Positions 16,001-24,303 of a stretch of 64,000 nt of DNA are shown piece by piece. Under the pieces are notes generated by a model that was not told where the DNA came from, made no database searches, and saw only the letters and a list, made by a program, of their open reading frames with translations. A program made the position numbers and the translations under genes. The first letter of the stretch is position 1; each line of letters opens with the position of its first letter. Source of the stretch: Eubacteriales bacterium (GTDB taxonomy: Bacteria; Bacillota; Clostridia; Tissierellales; GPF-1); NCBI GenBank assembly GCA_030625815.1, contig DAOUQF010000001.1, positions 1 to 64,000 on the forward strand. The letters are read 5' to 3'.

Positions 16001-17694
16001 TTTCCGGTTGCGTAGTTTATAACAATATTGAAGATGCGAAAAAAGCGATCAGTTTTCCTGCCTTCGATTTTACAGATGTTTGGAGCATAAATGAAGGGGT
16101 TGCATATCCTGCATTGGAGCGTCCAGTCATCTCGCCGACTGAAATATCGGTAGAACAAACCGCTTTGAACCTGGCAACGAATGAATCGTTTGCGTTGAAT
16201 CCAACGATCTTGCCGGGCAATGCAACCCTTAAACGGATTAAATATATTTCGAGCGATCCAAGCATTGCGAGCGTTGATCCGAATGGAATCGTCCGGGGGT
16301 CAAAACCAGGTACGGCAACGATAACCGTTTTTGCGCTGGATGGAATGCAATACACGGATATCACAGTACATGTAGCTGGGCTTGAAGTAAGCTTCTTCAC
16401 GGGAGAGGGAAGCCCAATTGAAAGTATAGGTGCTGCGTACAATGCACCGATCGCGAAACCTGAAGATCCATTGAAAACCGGAAATACCTTAGCGAATTGG
16501 TATAAAGAGTTGGAACTGACAACGCTGTGGAATTTTGACATTGATACGGTAACAGGGGAGACAACGCTTTATGCGAAGTGGACGCCAAATGTTTATCACA
16601 TTGTATTTGATGCCAATCTTGACGGTGGCAGCGAAACTTCCTCGAATGTTCCTATGGGAATCCAATCTTTTACCTATGACGTACCTCAAAGCTTGGCGAC
16701 CAATACATGGACAAGATCGGATTATAATTTTGCGGGTTGGAATACCGCGCCCGACGCAAGTGGAAGCAGCTATCTCGATGGAGACAGCATCCTGAATCTG
16801 AGTCTATTAAATAATGCCGATATAACGTTATATGCACGATGGGAAAAGAAAACGCATGCGACAACAAGACCAAGAGTAATAACAGTACAAGCAACGACAG
16901 AAACGACCATTGAAACAACCATAGACGAAAATGGCAGACCGGTTACGGTTGTCATTGTTGGGGACGGTGAGGAAGCTTCTGTCATAACAGTGAAAATGGA
17001 TATAGCGAAAGAAGAAAGCCATCGGTATATCGTGAAAGCGACGTTTGCGGATGGTAGCGAAAAAATCATTAAAGATGCGTTTGTTGGTAAAGGTGAAATA
17101 TCTTTTGCTGGGGAAAAAGGGGCGACCTATGTGATTGAGTATGTTGACAGGTCATTTGCAGACTGTGAAAATCACTGGGCCAAGAAAGCGATAGAAGCCT
17201 TGGCTGCAAGGGGAGTAATCGAAGGAACATCTGTAAGCACATTTGAACCGAATGAAACGATTACGCGAGCAGATTTTGTCACATTACTCTCAAGGTACTT
17301 CAGCCTAACGGGGGAAGAGGGTAAAAGCTTTGGAGATGTAGAAGAGGATCGATATTATTCGATGCCGATCGCGATGTTCAAAGCAATGGATGTGTTGCCT
17401 CCTACAGAAAGCGGAATGTTCAAACCCAACGAGCCAATCACTCGTCAAGATTTGATATATATTCTCAACATGGTGTTGATGCGAATCAATGTAGAGATGG
17501 AAGACAAAGGATTTTCTGTCGCTGGATTCAATGATTTTGATCAAGCCGCAGAGTATGCGGTTGAATCCATAAAATACTTGGTATCAAGAGATGTTATCCA
17601 TGGATACGACAATGCCATTAATCCGACGGGAACAGCGACACGAGCGGAGATTGCTCAGGTGTTGTTCAACATGATTGAATTGCTTCGCAAGTAA
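13084..17694 (+). CDS. Large secreted multidomain protein with SLH cell-wall anchor
   Basis: The 1536-residue protein starts with a signal peptide (cleavage probably after about residue 27). In order it shows a PQQ/beta-propeller-like repeat region (about 75-440), a Calx-beta domain (445-557, with VAGVDYIETKGTITF), an SbsA-type Ig-like domain (562-670), GLUG-type repeats (675-1000, with GAIAGQNEG and GGIAGSSDG), a bacterial Ig-like Big_2 domain (1017-1097), two InlB-type repeats (1100-1253, ending TLYAKW and TLYARW), a T/V-rich linker, and SLH repeats (1355-1536, with ITRADFVTLLSR). SLH domains bind pyruvylated secondary cell-wall polymer, so the protein sits on the surface, probably for adhesion or glycan contact. 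ATG 13084 follows AAGGAGATATTT; an upstream in-frame ATG at 12991 would bury the signal peptide. Confidence 0.9.
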   Translation: MKTKFKLGICFGIVIGMICAMSNLVFAWDSGEHGGKFDQNNPWPSQSATDRFSSHPGITDPHEAASYTVPGGTISSSIVFSNDGNQYYFYVDNYLYCVNTAGVFQWSVPCGDIRGGAPIVADDGTIYALGYSSVIGFNSNGTIVFSSDEYGKFDGAGDNYLTLDYYGGLLFTQVLTQVAQNQYGYEVVYRFLSMSTAYVNNPIKLSSSSLPPYDDQESESSVAVDNEGFVYVFVHGTLFIFDKDRNQIQSFPNNAFLLPNGYDITIGPENTIFIATYAEPNDASFKRPYGSLVKIKFSEDRKTILETVEIIDNGDPYSNTPYINSKVAVDGEGNAYAVTGRVVYPDNGGEPWQETGRLLKIDASNNVTVLYTSPEGESMYDSPTITSDGMIYLCNGIVINAEGDVLWSKPSSYSQAIDNNGYVYFVTDSSVASYKQRDSGYPFVPAASATVSEADPIDGDFSFNMQISRAGGSEGSFTVDYRTADDTAVAGVDYIETKGTITFQDGETSKYVWVPYKSDRINTGDRQFSFLIENPNGCEALPAGTSTFATLIILEDDEIDNTDPYVVHSNPAGGETNYRNDGNMLIEFDDYIIEGSNFSEFILTDGTNNIPLKCTLNEKSITVNFSQPLLDSRTYTLSIGEDAINDESGNKLSGGWSVSFSTPSIAFAGGDGSVQNPYLINSASSLDAVRYYSDKCFRLIGDIDMGSATGFDGDYYYEGKGFIPIPFSGIFDGNGKTISNMNMDRKDDQTYIGLFGINYGTITNLSVENHHISYENTKNKSVAIGAIAGQNEGIIFNCVNKSTVTFKQSGSIAYPNNYYLGGITGKNSGTIEKCANLGNVNSIGGFSSSRSSIGGLAGHNNQGVIRTSYNDVSISMPTLEPNNSVLLGGIAGSSDGTIEDCYNTKAIGSGYGILGNDVSEWYASTNTVRSYTLNNEFSIGIMGGKYAHAYNLYQFGGTAIARYIIDFYSAPVISGCVVYNNIEDAKKAISFPAFDFTDVWSINEGVAYPALERPVISPTEISVEQTALNLATNESFALNPTILPGNATLKRIKYISSDPSIASVDPNGIVRGSKPGTATITVFALDGMQYTDITVHVAGLEVSFFTGEGSPIESIGAAYNAPIAKPEDPLKTGNTLANWYKELELTTLWNFDIDTVTGETTLYAKWTPNVYHIVFDANLDGGSETSSNVPMGIQSFTYDVPQSLATNTWTRSDYNFAGWNTAPDASGSSYLDGDSILNLSLLNNADITLYARWEKKTHATTRPRVITVQATTETTIETTIDENGRPVTVVIVGDGEEASVITVKMDIAKEESHRYIVKATFADGSEKIIKDAFVGKGEISFAGEKGATYVIEYVDRSFADCENHWAKKAIEALAARGVIEGTSVSTFEPNETITRADFVTLLSRYFSLTGEEGKSFGDVEEDRYYSMPIAMFKAMDVLPPTESGMFKPNEPITRQDLIYILNMVLMRINVEMEDKGFSVAGFNDFDQAAEYAVESIKYLVSRDVIHGYDNAINPTGTATRAEIAQVLFNMIELLRK

Positions 17695-17754
17695 AAGGTG
17701 AATCCATTTAAGGGTAGTTTATTCATTCTCAAAAAATTCTCCGATTAAATAAAC

Positions 17755-17790
17755 GAGCAGTACGAGTGATAACACTTGTACTGCTCATTT
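17755..17790. terminator. Bidirectional terminator between the SLH gene and the ZIP gene
   Basis: A 14-base stem (GAGCAGTACGAGTG with CACTTGTACTGCTC, one G-U pair) surrounds ATAA, followed by TTTTG on the plus strand. It serves the two convergent genes. Confidence 0.75.
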
Positions 17791-17793
17791 TGT

Positions 17794-18522
17794 CTAAATC
17801 CCTTTCAACAACACAACAAAAATGGCTCCGAAAATCAAAGAAAATATTGTGCTGTGATTGGTTGTCTTGTTGCATGATGCGGGAATGAGTTCGTCTGCGC
17901 AAATGTAGATCATAAGTCCGGCAGTTGCCCCGATGACCAATCCGACAAAATCGTATGAAATATGCTGGTAAATCTTTCTCGCGAACAAAAAACCAAATAG
18001 GATTGGCAAGGCGGTTGAAGAGGATATCAAAAAAGACTTTAAGCGCTTTTGTGTGAGTAGGTAATAAGGGGACGATGTACAAATCCCTTCAGGTATGTTG
18101 TGGATTGCAAGAGCAATTGCGATTGCCAGGCTTAGTCTCGTATCAGACACAGTCCCGATTGCGATGGCCATTCCTTCGGGGAAATTATGAAGAAAAATTC
18201 CGATTATTAAATACGTAGAAGTTTTTTGAAGGGGTCTGCCTTGTTCTTGCCCCAAGAGTTGTGGGTGGATATGCGGCAGCAACCGGTCAATTCCATACAT
18301 AAGCAGCGAACCCAAAAGCATCCCCAGAACGCATATGGTAATGGATGAGAATTCAATACTCTCAGGTATGAGTTCCAGAAAAGAAATGGCAAGCATAACG
18401 CCTGCTGCAAATGACAGCATGTTATATGTGAAAACTGGAGACGGTTTTCGCAGAATGCCAATAAGGGAACCGATTACGGGTCCAAGTATAGAGATGATGA
18501 CAATTACTGTTAGATTACTCAT
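17794..18522 (-). CDS. ZIP-family divalent metal transporter
   Basis: The 242-residue membrane protein has about eight hydrophobic segments and the two ZIP signatures HNFPEGMAIAIG (helix IV) and HNIPEGI (helix V), which form the binuclear metal site. ZIP proteins import Zn2+, Fe2+ or similar ions. It resembles the GufA/ZupT subgroup; the metal cannot be decided. It is a single gene convergent with the S-layer gene and sharing its terminator. Confidence 0.92.
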   Translation of the reverse strand: MSNLTVIVIISILGPVIGSLIGILRKPSPVFTYNMLSFAAGVMLAISFLELIPESIEFSSITICVLGMLLGSLLMYGIDRLLPHIHPQLLGQEQGRPLQKTSTYLIIGIFLHNFPEGMAIAIGTVSDTRLSLAIAIALAIHNIPEGICTSSPYYLLTQKRLKSFLISSSTALPILFGFLFARKIYQHISYDFVGLVIGATAGLMIYICADELIPASCNKTTNHSTIFSLIFGAIFVVLLKGI

Positions 18523-18713
18523 TTATACGCCCCCTCAATGCATATTAGTAGTCAGTTTATGGTATGTCTTACATAATTTAATTATAGGGGATATAGGTAT
18601 GTTTTTAAAGCGCTTCTATTCTATCTTTCTCGCTGGCATGGGTACTTATTGAATAATGAAGTGAGTAAGAGGATGGGGTAAGTAAAGGCGTGAAAATAGT
18701 AAGGAGGATATCG

Positions 18714-19094
18714 ATGGCATATGATTTAGAAGCAAATAAGAAGAATGCGATTGAGTTTTATCGAACCGCATATGGGATAACCAGCCGAAGCTGTTCGAAA
18801 TATGTAGGAGAAGAGTATACTCAGCATAATCCGGACGTTGAAAATGGCAAGGAAGGGTTAATTGACTATTTCGAACGAATAGTTCGTGAATACCCAGATA
18901 AGGATATTGAATTTGTACGGAGCGTTGCGGAAGGTGATTTGGTTGCACTTCATACCCACCAGACATGGCCTGGCAATGAAGAATATATAACCATGGATTT
19001 CTTGCGATTTGATGATCAAGGGAAAATCGTTGAACATTGGGATTCCATCCAGAAGATACCCAAAGAATCAAAGTCTGGCAATCCGATGTATTAA
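18714..19094 (+). CDS. SnoaL/NTF2-like family protein
   Basis: The 126-residue protein has the SnoaL-like alpha+beta barrel pattern: KNAIEFYRTAY in the first helix, YTQHNPDVENGKEGLIDYF, FVRSVAEGDLVALHTHQ and FLRFDDQGKIVEHWDSIQ. Proteins of this kind are predicted ester cyclases or small-molecule-binding proteins with no assigned reaction. ATG 18714 follows AAGGAGGATATCG; an upstream start would include that site. A weak terminator hairpin follows at about 19110-19147. Confidence 0.85.
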   Translation: MAYDLEANKKNAIEFYRTAYGITSRSCSKYVGEEYTQHNPDVENGKEGLIDYFERIVREYPDKDIEFVRSVAEGDLVALHTHQTWPGNEEYITMDFLRFDDQGKIVEHWDSIQKIPKESKSGNPMY

Positions 19095-19109
19095 GTCATA
19101 GAGTATCAG

Positions 19110-19147
19110 CTCATTCTAAAGCAGAAATGCCTTGGAATGGGCTTTTT
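19110..19147 (+). terminator. Probable terminator with imperfect stem
   Basis: AGCTCATTC and GAATGGGCT pair with internal mismatches and are followed by TTTTT. Confidence 0.5.
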
Positions 19148-19233
19148 ATGAGTTGGATTTGCTGCGGAAAATTCGGGGTAGGTAATGAATGAAACATGTT
19201 TCTGATTATCAATAGGAAAGGGGGTGAAGCAAG

Positions 19234-20136
19234 ATGATCAACGGTGAAGAACGATGCATACCCATCAAAGTGGGAGAGAAAACTTTCAAGGTTTGGACAC
19301 AAAAATTTGGTTCGCATCCTTCTGTGAAGATACTGCTTCTTCATGGTGGACCCGGTGGCAGTCATTTTTCATTGAAGTGTTTTGAAGAAAACTTGGGTGA
19401 TGAAGGGTTTGAATTTTACTATTATGACCAGTTGGGATCGTTTATGAGTGATAAGCCGGATGACAAATCTCTTTGGACCATTGAGCGATTCGTAGATGAG
19501 GTTGAACAGGTACGATGCGCGCTAGGGCTTGATGCTGAAGATTTCGTACTCTTCGGCAATTCTTGGGGAGGCATCCTCGCTATGGAATATACGCTTCGAT
19601 ATCCGCAGAATGTGAAAGGACTTGTTGTTTCCAGTATGCAGGCGAGCATCAAAGATAATGCAAAATATGTGAATGATGTTCTCGTACCGCAGTTAGACGA
19701 GAAGGCAGTCAAGCGAATCAGGGAGTTGGAAGCTGCTGGTGACTATGGCAGCGAAGAATATTCTAATTTGCTGGGACCTTTTTATGGGAAGTTCATCGTC
19801 GGAATGGCAATGGAAGAAATGCCTCCACCGCTTCAAAAGTTTATTGGTACATTGAATGAAGACCTGTATGGTTACATGAATGGTCCTAGTGAGTTTAGTA
19901 TCAGCGGAACATTGAGTACGTGGGATATAAAGGACCGACTGAAAGAAATAACCGTGCCATCACTTTTCATTGGATCGACAAACAATTCGATGGATCCTGA
20001 ACAAACACGTTGGATGGCTTCGGAAGTCAAGAATGGGGAATATCTTCATTGCGAGGGAAGTCACTTTATGATGTGGAACGACCCAGCACATTTTTTCGGA
20101 GGGTTGGTTGATTTTCTTAGAAGGAATGCAAGTTAA
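19234..20136 (+). CDS. pip: Proline iminopeptidase-family alpha/beta hydrolase
   Basis: The 300-residue protein has the oxyanion-hole motif HGGPGGSH (about 32-39), the nucleophile elbow GNSWGG (about 109-114) and a late catalytic histidine in CEGSHFMMW. This matches the S33 proline iminopeptidase family, cytoplasmic enzymes that remove N-terminal proline from peptides. The ATG follows AAAGGGGGTGAAGCAAG. It is followed 24 bases later by a small muconolactone-isomerase-like gene, so they may be cotranscribed. The substrate is a family inference. Confidence 0.88.
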   Translation: MINGEERCIPIKVGEKTFKVWTQKFGSHPSVKILLLHGGPGGSHFSLKCFEENLGDEGFEFYYYDQLGSFMSDKPDDKSLWTIERFVDEVEQVRCALGLDAEDFVLFGNSWGGILAMEYTLRYPQNVKGLVVSSMQASIKDNAKYVNDVLVPQLDEKAVKRIRELEAAGDYGSEEYSNLLGPFYGKFIVGMAMEEMPPPLQKFIGTLNEDLYGYMNGPSEFSISGTLSTWDIKDRLKEITVPSLFIGSTNNSMDPEQTRWMASEVKNGEYLHCEGSHFMMWNDPAHFFGGLVDFLRRNAS

Positions 20137-20160
20137 TAGGATTTTTATGGAGGAAGAGTT

Positions 20161-20478
20161 ATGAAAATCATGATGATTAGCAAGATTAAAGATATTTTTT
20201 TTACATTGCCTTTTGAAGTGCAATTACGTCTTAAGAATGGATCAGATGAGTTTGTTAATAAGTTCCGAAGTAATGGGAAGATGCTGGAAATTTATAACAT
20301 TCCAGGACGAAACATGACAGTAGCTATTTATGAAGTCGAGTCAGCTGAAGAGCTTACCAGTATAGTCATTGAGTATCCAATGGCAAGTTTTATGGAGTTT
20401 GACGTATATATGCTTTCTGATTTTGATGAGTATACACAACAACTCACTGTGAAGCTAACGGGTTTAATTAACAGGTAG
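20161..20478 (+). CDS. Muconolactone-isomerase-like dimeric alpha/beta-barrel protein
   Basis: The 105-residue protein resembles muconolactone delta-isomerase-like / YciI-type ferredoxin-fold proteins: a first strand MKIMMISKIKD, a helix EVQLRLKNGSDEFVNKF, and the YEVESAEELTSIVIEYPMA segment with a terminal MEFDVYMLSDFDEY. Such proteins bind or isomerise small aromatic or hydrophobic compounds, but no catabolic genes are nearby. GGAGGAAGAGTT precedes the ATG. Confidence 0.65.
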   Translation: MKIMMISKIKDIFFTLPFEVQLRLKNGSDEFVNKFRSNGKMLEIYNIPGRNMTVAIYEVESAEELTSIVIEYPMASFMEFDVYMLSDFDEYTQQLTVKLTGLINR

Positions 20479-20533
20479 ATAATGGAACTAAATGTAGAAG
20501 AATTTTCAATTTGATGTTAAGTATGTGCAGATG

Positions 20534-20567
20534 GAGATAGTCTTGATGAAGGCTATCTCTTTTTTTT
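20534..20567 (+). terminator. Rho-independent terminator
   Basis: An 11-base stem (GAGATAGTCTT with AAGGCTATCTC, one G-U pair) surrounds GATG and is followed by eight T. It ends the hydrolase operon and marks the left border of the A+T-rich island. Confidence 0.85.
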
Positions 20568-21108
20568 GTGACGTTGAAAAAAGTAACTTGTTATAACTCA
20601 CTTGTTACCAAAGCAGTAACATTTAATTTTTGAAGCCCAATAATTGATTTTCCCAAGCACTCTCCTATCAGAAGCGATGTTTTTGCATTTTCAACGAATT
20701 GTGTTGGATCTGAAAGTAGTAGAACACGCTATATGTATAGTTAAAAACAAAGTGCCTTTATCATGTATTATCAGCTCCCTGGCAAGGGATGTGAAGAGGA
20801 TCACAGAATTCTGATACATGTGTAAGGTAGTACAACTAAGGATGTATTTCCTTATTCGATACATGTGGATTAACGGTCACTGTTATCATAATTAATAGGT
20901 GTGGTGTTGAAAATGTTTAGATTAAATAATATAAATATATCTTGTTGGAACTTTTCTTTTGTATCTTATCACTTGTATTAGGAAATTATTGGGAGTAAAA
21001 TGGACGAGGATGGAAATGATTTGTCAGTGCTTGATTCTATTTATTGTATAGAAATTTCCACGACATCTGTTTTTTTTATTTTACTATAATAATTATGGGG
21101 GTGGCATT
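20568..21108. other. A+T-rich intergenic stretch at the island border
   Basis: About 540 bases without an identified gene. A 45-codon frame starting MFLHFQRIVLDLKVVEHAIC (20680-20817) has no recognised similarity and no clear ribosome site. TATAAT at 21085-21090 is a likely -10 for the phosphatase gene, and GGGGGTGG precedes its ATG. Confidence 0.45.
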
Positions 21109-21597
21109 ATGATCAAACTACTAGATACGGAGATATATGTTGGAAATATGGAAGATAGTAAATACATTGACAATGAAGAGTGGGCAGTAGTTCATGCGAC
21201 ACAGACTTTTCATTATAGCTTATTTGGGTGGAATAGAACGACAAATAAACCGGATAAAAAGCATCCGAATTACATCTATTATGAAAATGAAAATACATTG
21301 TCTTTGAATTGGGTTGATGGTGGAGCCTATTTATATAAATGGAGTGGAATTGAGACCTTTATTAAAATAATGGATTTTATTGATAAATGGATTGATAAGA
21401 AGAAAGTATTAGTACATTGTGATAAAGGTTATTCAAGATCGCCATCATTATGTTTGCTATATTTAGCGAAAAGGAACAATCGAATTAATAATAATTCATT
21501 TGATGAGGCAAGAATTGAATTCGAAAAGATTTATCCTGAATATAATCCGGGTGGAATTGCTGAATATATTAGAACTAATTGGAAAGATATTATTTGA
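21109..21597 (+). CDS. Dual-specificity-type protein phosphatase
   Basis: The 162-residue protein carries the cysteine-phosphatase signature HCDKGYSRSP (HCxxGxxRS) at about 104-113 inside VLVHCDKGYSRSPSLCLLYL, with preceding strands expected of the DSP fold. The size matches small prokaryotic dual-specificity phosphatases. These remove phosphate from Tyr or Ser/Thr, or sometimes from nucleotides or RNA ends. The usual WPD-like aspartate region is not obvious. The gene lies in the A+T-rich island upstream of a repeat protein and the Gabija-type pair, so a role in defence regulation is possible but unproven. Confidence 0.75.
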   Translation: MIKLLDTEIYVGNMEDSKYIDNEEWAVVHATQTFHYSLFGWNRTTNKPDKKHPNYIYYENENTLSLNWVDGGAYLYKWSGIETFIKIMDFIDKWIDKKKVLVHCDKGYSRSPSLCLLYLAKRNNRINNNSFDEARIEFEKIYPEYNPGGIAEYIRTNWKDII

Positions 21598-21703
21598 ATT
21601 ATTTTATTATGAAATATCAAGTAGTATCAAAGACTAACCTATTTTATAGTGAAAATAAAATAAAGATGTTGCTTTATAAGCAAACTAATAGAAGGAGGCT
21701 TTT

Positions 21704-22045
21704 ATGAGCAGAGTTATTCCCGAAGAGGTAAGAACATGGCCACGTAATTTAAGTTCTTCGCAAGGTGGAGGAATGTCTACATCGCAGTATGGAGGAATAT
21801 CCACATCGCAGTATGGAGGTTTATCCACATCACAGTATGGAGGTTTATCTACATCACAGTATGGTGGGTTATCTACATCACAAGGAGGGGGAATGTCTAC
21901 GTCTTCATCTAATGTATACAGGAGTAATATTCCACCTTGGCCTGTTTTTCTGAGAGAACTCGACCGTAGAGGATATACGACTCAAGCGGCATTGGTTCGT
22001 CGACATCTTCCTGAAAAATTCTGGCCTGAAAATTATTTTAAATAG
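21704..22045 (+). CDS. GGxSTSQY-repeat protein with conserved C-terminal tail
   Basis: The 113-residue protein has about six consecutive eight-residue units of the form GG(M/I/L)STSQY (residues 22-70; 24-base units in the DNA, about 21765-21905), flanked by a short N terminus and a tail containing YRSNIPPWPVFLRELDRRGY and LPEKFWPENYF. The repeat region should be unstructured or form a Gly/Ser/Thr stalk. I recall hypothetical proteins with GGGLSTGP-type repeats and the same IPPWPVFLREL tail in other bacteria, without assigned function. AGAAGGAGGCTTTT precedes the ATG. It is codirectional with the phosphatase and the Gabija-type genes, but a 150-base gap with a hairpin separates it from the latter. 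Confidence 0.75.
   Translation: MSRVIPEEVRTWPRNLSSSQGGGMSTSQYGGISTSQYGGLSTSQYGGLSTSQYGGLSTSQGGGMSTSSSNVYRSNIPPWPVFLRELDRRGYTTQAALVRRHLPEKFWPENYFK
21765..21905 (+). repeat. Tandem 24-base coding repeats
   Basis: About six units related to GGAGGTTTATCTACATCACA plus GTAT encode the GGxSTSQY repeats. The middle copies are nearly identical, so copy number may vary between strains. Confidence 0.85.
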
Positions 22046-22118
22046 TTGAAATGAATCGGATATTTAATGATTGTATGTATTCTTGGTCCTGATCAAGCGA
22101 AATTGTAACACCTGGGGG

Positions 22119-22142
22119 TGCGGACAAAAACAAATGTTCGCA
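22119..22142 (+). other. Hairpin upstream of the Gabija-type operon
   Basis: TGCGGACA and TGTTCGCA pair (one G-U) around eight bases, in a locally G+C-rich patch between the repeat protein and the nuclease gene. There is no T-tract; it may be regulatory or processing-related. Confidence 0.4.
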
Positions 22143-22194
22143 GGGCTATTCTATAAAAATATTTAATTGAAGTTTTAATTTTGGAGGATCGATT

Positions 22195-24303
22195 ATGAAA
22201 ATCACAAAAATTGAGGCAAAGAATTATAGATTATTGGAAGATTTTTCAATAGATATTGAAGAAGAACTTTCTTTAGTAATTGGGAAAAACAATTGCGGCA
22301 AAACATCGTTATTATCAATATTAGATAAATTTTTAAATTCAACGGGGATTACATTTAATGATTTCAATTTGGATTTTATTGAAAATTTGAAGAGAATAAT
22401 CAAGGCGGAGGAAGAGACAATTAATGATCCGATGGGCATATCGCTTGCCATATTCATTAAATATGATGAAGAGGATGATTTATCTAATGTAAGTGAATTG
22501 TTAATGGATCTCGACCCAACTAAAAATATTATCAAATTATTGTTTGAATATAATATTAGTCCGAATCAAATTATGAAGCTTAAATCAGATTATAATGATT
22601 TTGAAATAAGTGAAGCTGGAAAAGAAGCACCTAAAAATATAGAGTACTATTTAAAAAACAACTATTCAAGTTATTTTAAGCAATCAACAAAATCTGTAGA
22701 TTTTAATGATTCCAAAATTTTCATTGATATAGAAAGATCACAGATAGCACTTAAGAAGGTTATTAACTATAAGTTTATTAAGGCAAATAGAGATGTTTCA
22801 AATAAAGAGCCAAATAAAACGTTATCTTCATTATCGGCGAAAATATATGAAAAAATGGATATGGATAAAGAATTAGAATCAATATCAAATGAGTTTATTG
22901 ATACTTTGAGTCGAACTGATGATACTTTAGATGGAGTATATGATTCGCTATTTAAGAAAACTCTTGATAAAGTCAAGAAATTTGGTGGGATAAAACCAAA
23001 TGAAAGCAATATCAAGATAACTTCAACATTACAACATAAGGAATTACTTGCTGGTAATACTACTGTATTGTATATGCATGGACAAAATGAGTTGCCCGAA
23101 CATTATAATGGTTTAGGATATATGAACTTAATTAGTATGATCCTAGAGATAGAAATACTAATTAACGAATTTAAAAGAAATAAATCTGAAAGGATAGCTG
23201 ATATCAATTTGCTATTTATAGAAGAACCAGAAGCACATACACACCCTCAGATGCAATATATTTTTATTAATAATATTAAAAAATTGTTGAACGAAGGAAT
23301 AAAAAAGGAAGGTGAGGGTGTAAAAAAAATTCAATACATTATTAGTACTCATTCTTCTCATATTGTATCTGAAAGTGATTTTGATGATATAAAATATTTG
23401 AAACGAAATGAGAATTCAGTCGTTTCAAAAAATCTAAAGGACTTAGAAAAAGAGTATGATCGTGATGGTAAAAAACAGAATTATGAGTTTTTAAAGCAAT
23501 ACCTTACTCTTCATAGAGCAGAACTTTTTTTTGTTGATAAAGCCATTTTTATTGAAGGCGATACAGAGAGAATACTATTACCTGCTATAATGAAAAAATT
23601 GGATTTTAAAATAACTGAAAATCAATTATTATCACAAAATATTTCTATTGTTGAGGTTGGCAACTATTCTCATATTTTCGAAAACTTTATTGACTTTATA
23701 GGTGTTAAATCCTTGATTATTACTGATATTGATTCTGCTATGAATACAAAAAAACTTAAAGAGTTGAAAGTTGTTAACTCTAAGCAAAAACAGAAAGTCA
23801 GAGTAAAAGATGAGAATGCATCTATTACTACAAATGCATCATTAAAATATTTTTATTCTACTGATTCACTTGGATTTTTTAAATCAAAAACGATCAACGA
23901 ATTAACATTGAGAAAAAAGAATCAGAAAGGATTAGTAGGAGTAGAAGCTGAAAAAAAATGGGAGGTTGATCCTGATGGGAATTTGGCATGTGTTTATCAA
24001 TTAGAAGAAAAAAATTCTGGTGGCAGTAGTTATCATGCAAGCAGCTTTGAAGACTCATTTTTTCATTTGAATAGAGATTTCATCATTAATAATAAAAAGA
24101 ATTTTGTAAGTCTGAAGAATATAAAGCTTTTTGAAGAAAAGGACCAAGGAAAATATACAATTGATGCTTATGATTTAGCAGATCGTTGTGTAGAAAAGAA
24201 ACCAGCATTTGCTATTGAGGTTTTATTAAACAGTAATGAGGATTTTAGTAATTGGCTGATTCCTGAATACATTGAGCGAGGTTTGTTATGGTTAAAGGAT
24301 TAA
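22195..24303 (+). CDS. gajA: OLD-family ATPase/TOPRIM endonuclease (Gabija GajA-like)
   Basis: The 702-residue protein joins an N-terminal ABC-type ATPase (Walker A GKNNCGKTS at about 30-38; Walker B LFIEEPEAHTHP near 340-352; H-loop ISTHSSH) to a C-terminal TOPRIM nuclease domain (EGDTER from about 454; DID near 511-513). This is the class 2 OLD layout. Together with the overlapping UvrD-like gene it matches the Gabija anti-phage system, in which GajA nicks DNA when nucleotide levels fall. It is longer than the roughly 580 residues I recall for the type member; extra sequence follows the TOPRIM core. GGAGGATCGATT precedes the ATG. Coding sequence here is far more A+T-rich than the flanking regions, a sign of transfer. 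Confidence 0.82.
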   Translation: MKITKIEAKNYRLLEDFSIDIEEELSLVIGKNNCGKTSLLSILDKFLNSTGITFNDFNLDFIENLKRIIKAEEETINDPMGISLAIFIKYDEEDDLSNVSELLMDLDPTKNIIKLLFEYNISPNQIMKLKSDYNDFEISEAGKEAPKNIEYYLKNNYSSYFKQSTKSVDFNDSKIFIDIERSQIALKKVINYKFIKANRDVSNKEPNKTLSSLSAKIYEKMDMDKELESISNEFIDTLSRTDDTLDGVYDSLFKKTLDKVKKFGGIKPNESNIKITSTLQHKELLAGNTTVLYMHGQNELPEHYNGLGYMNLISMILEIEILINEFKRNKSERIADINLLFIEEPEAHTHPQMQYIFINNIKKLLNEGIKKEGEGVKKIQYIISTHSSHIVSESDFDDIKYLKRNENSVVSKNLKDLEKEYDRDGKKQNYEFLKQYLTLHRAELFFVDKAIFIEGDTERILLPAIMKKLDFKITENQLLSQNISIVEVGNYSHIFENFIDFIGVKSLIITDIDSAMNTKKLKELKVVNSKQKQKVRVKDENASITTNASLKYFYSTDSLGFFKSKTINELTLRKKNQKGLVGVEAEKKWEVDPDGNLACVYQLEEKNSGGSSYHASSFEDSFFHLNRDFIINNKKNFVSLKNIKLFEEKDQGKYTIDAYDLADRCVEKKPAFAIEVLLNSNEDFSNWLIPEYIERGLLWLKD

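Noticed and set aside
21765-21905. Tandem repeats as a CRISPR array
   Set aside because: The units are contiguous 24-base coding repeats without spacers, in frame with a protein that has a good ribosome site.
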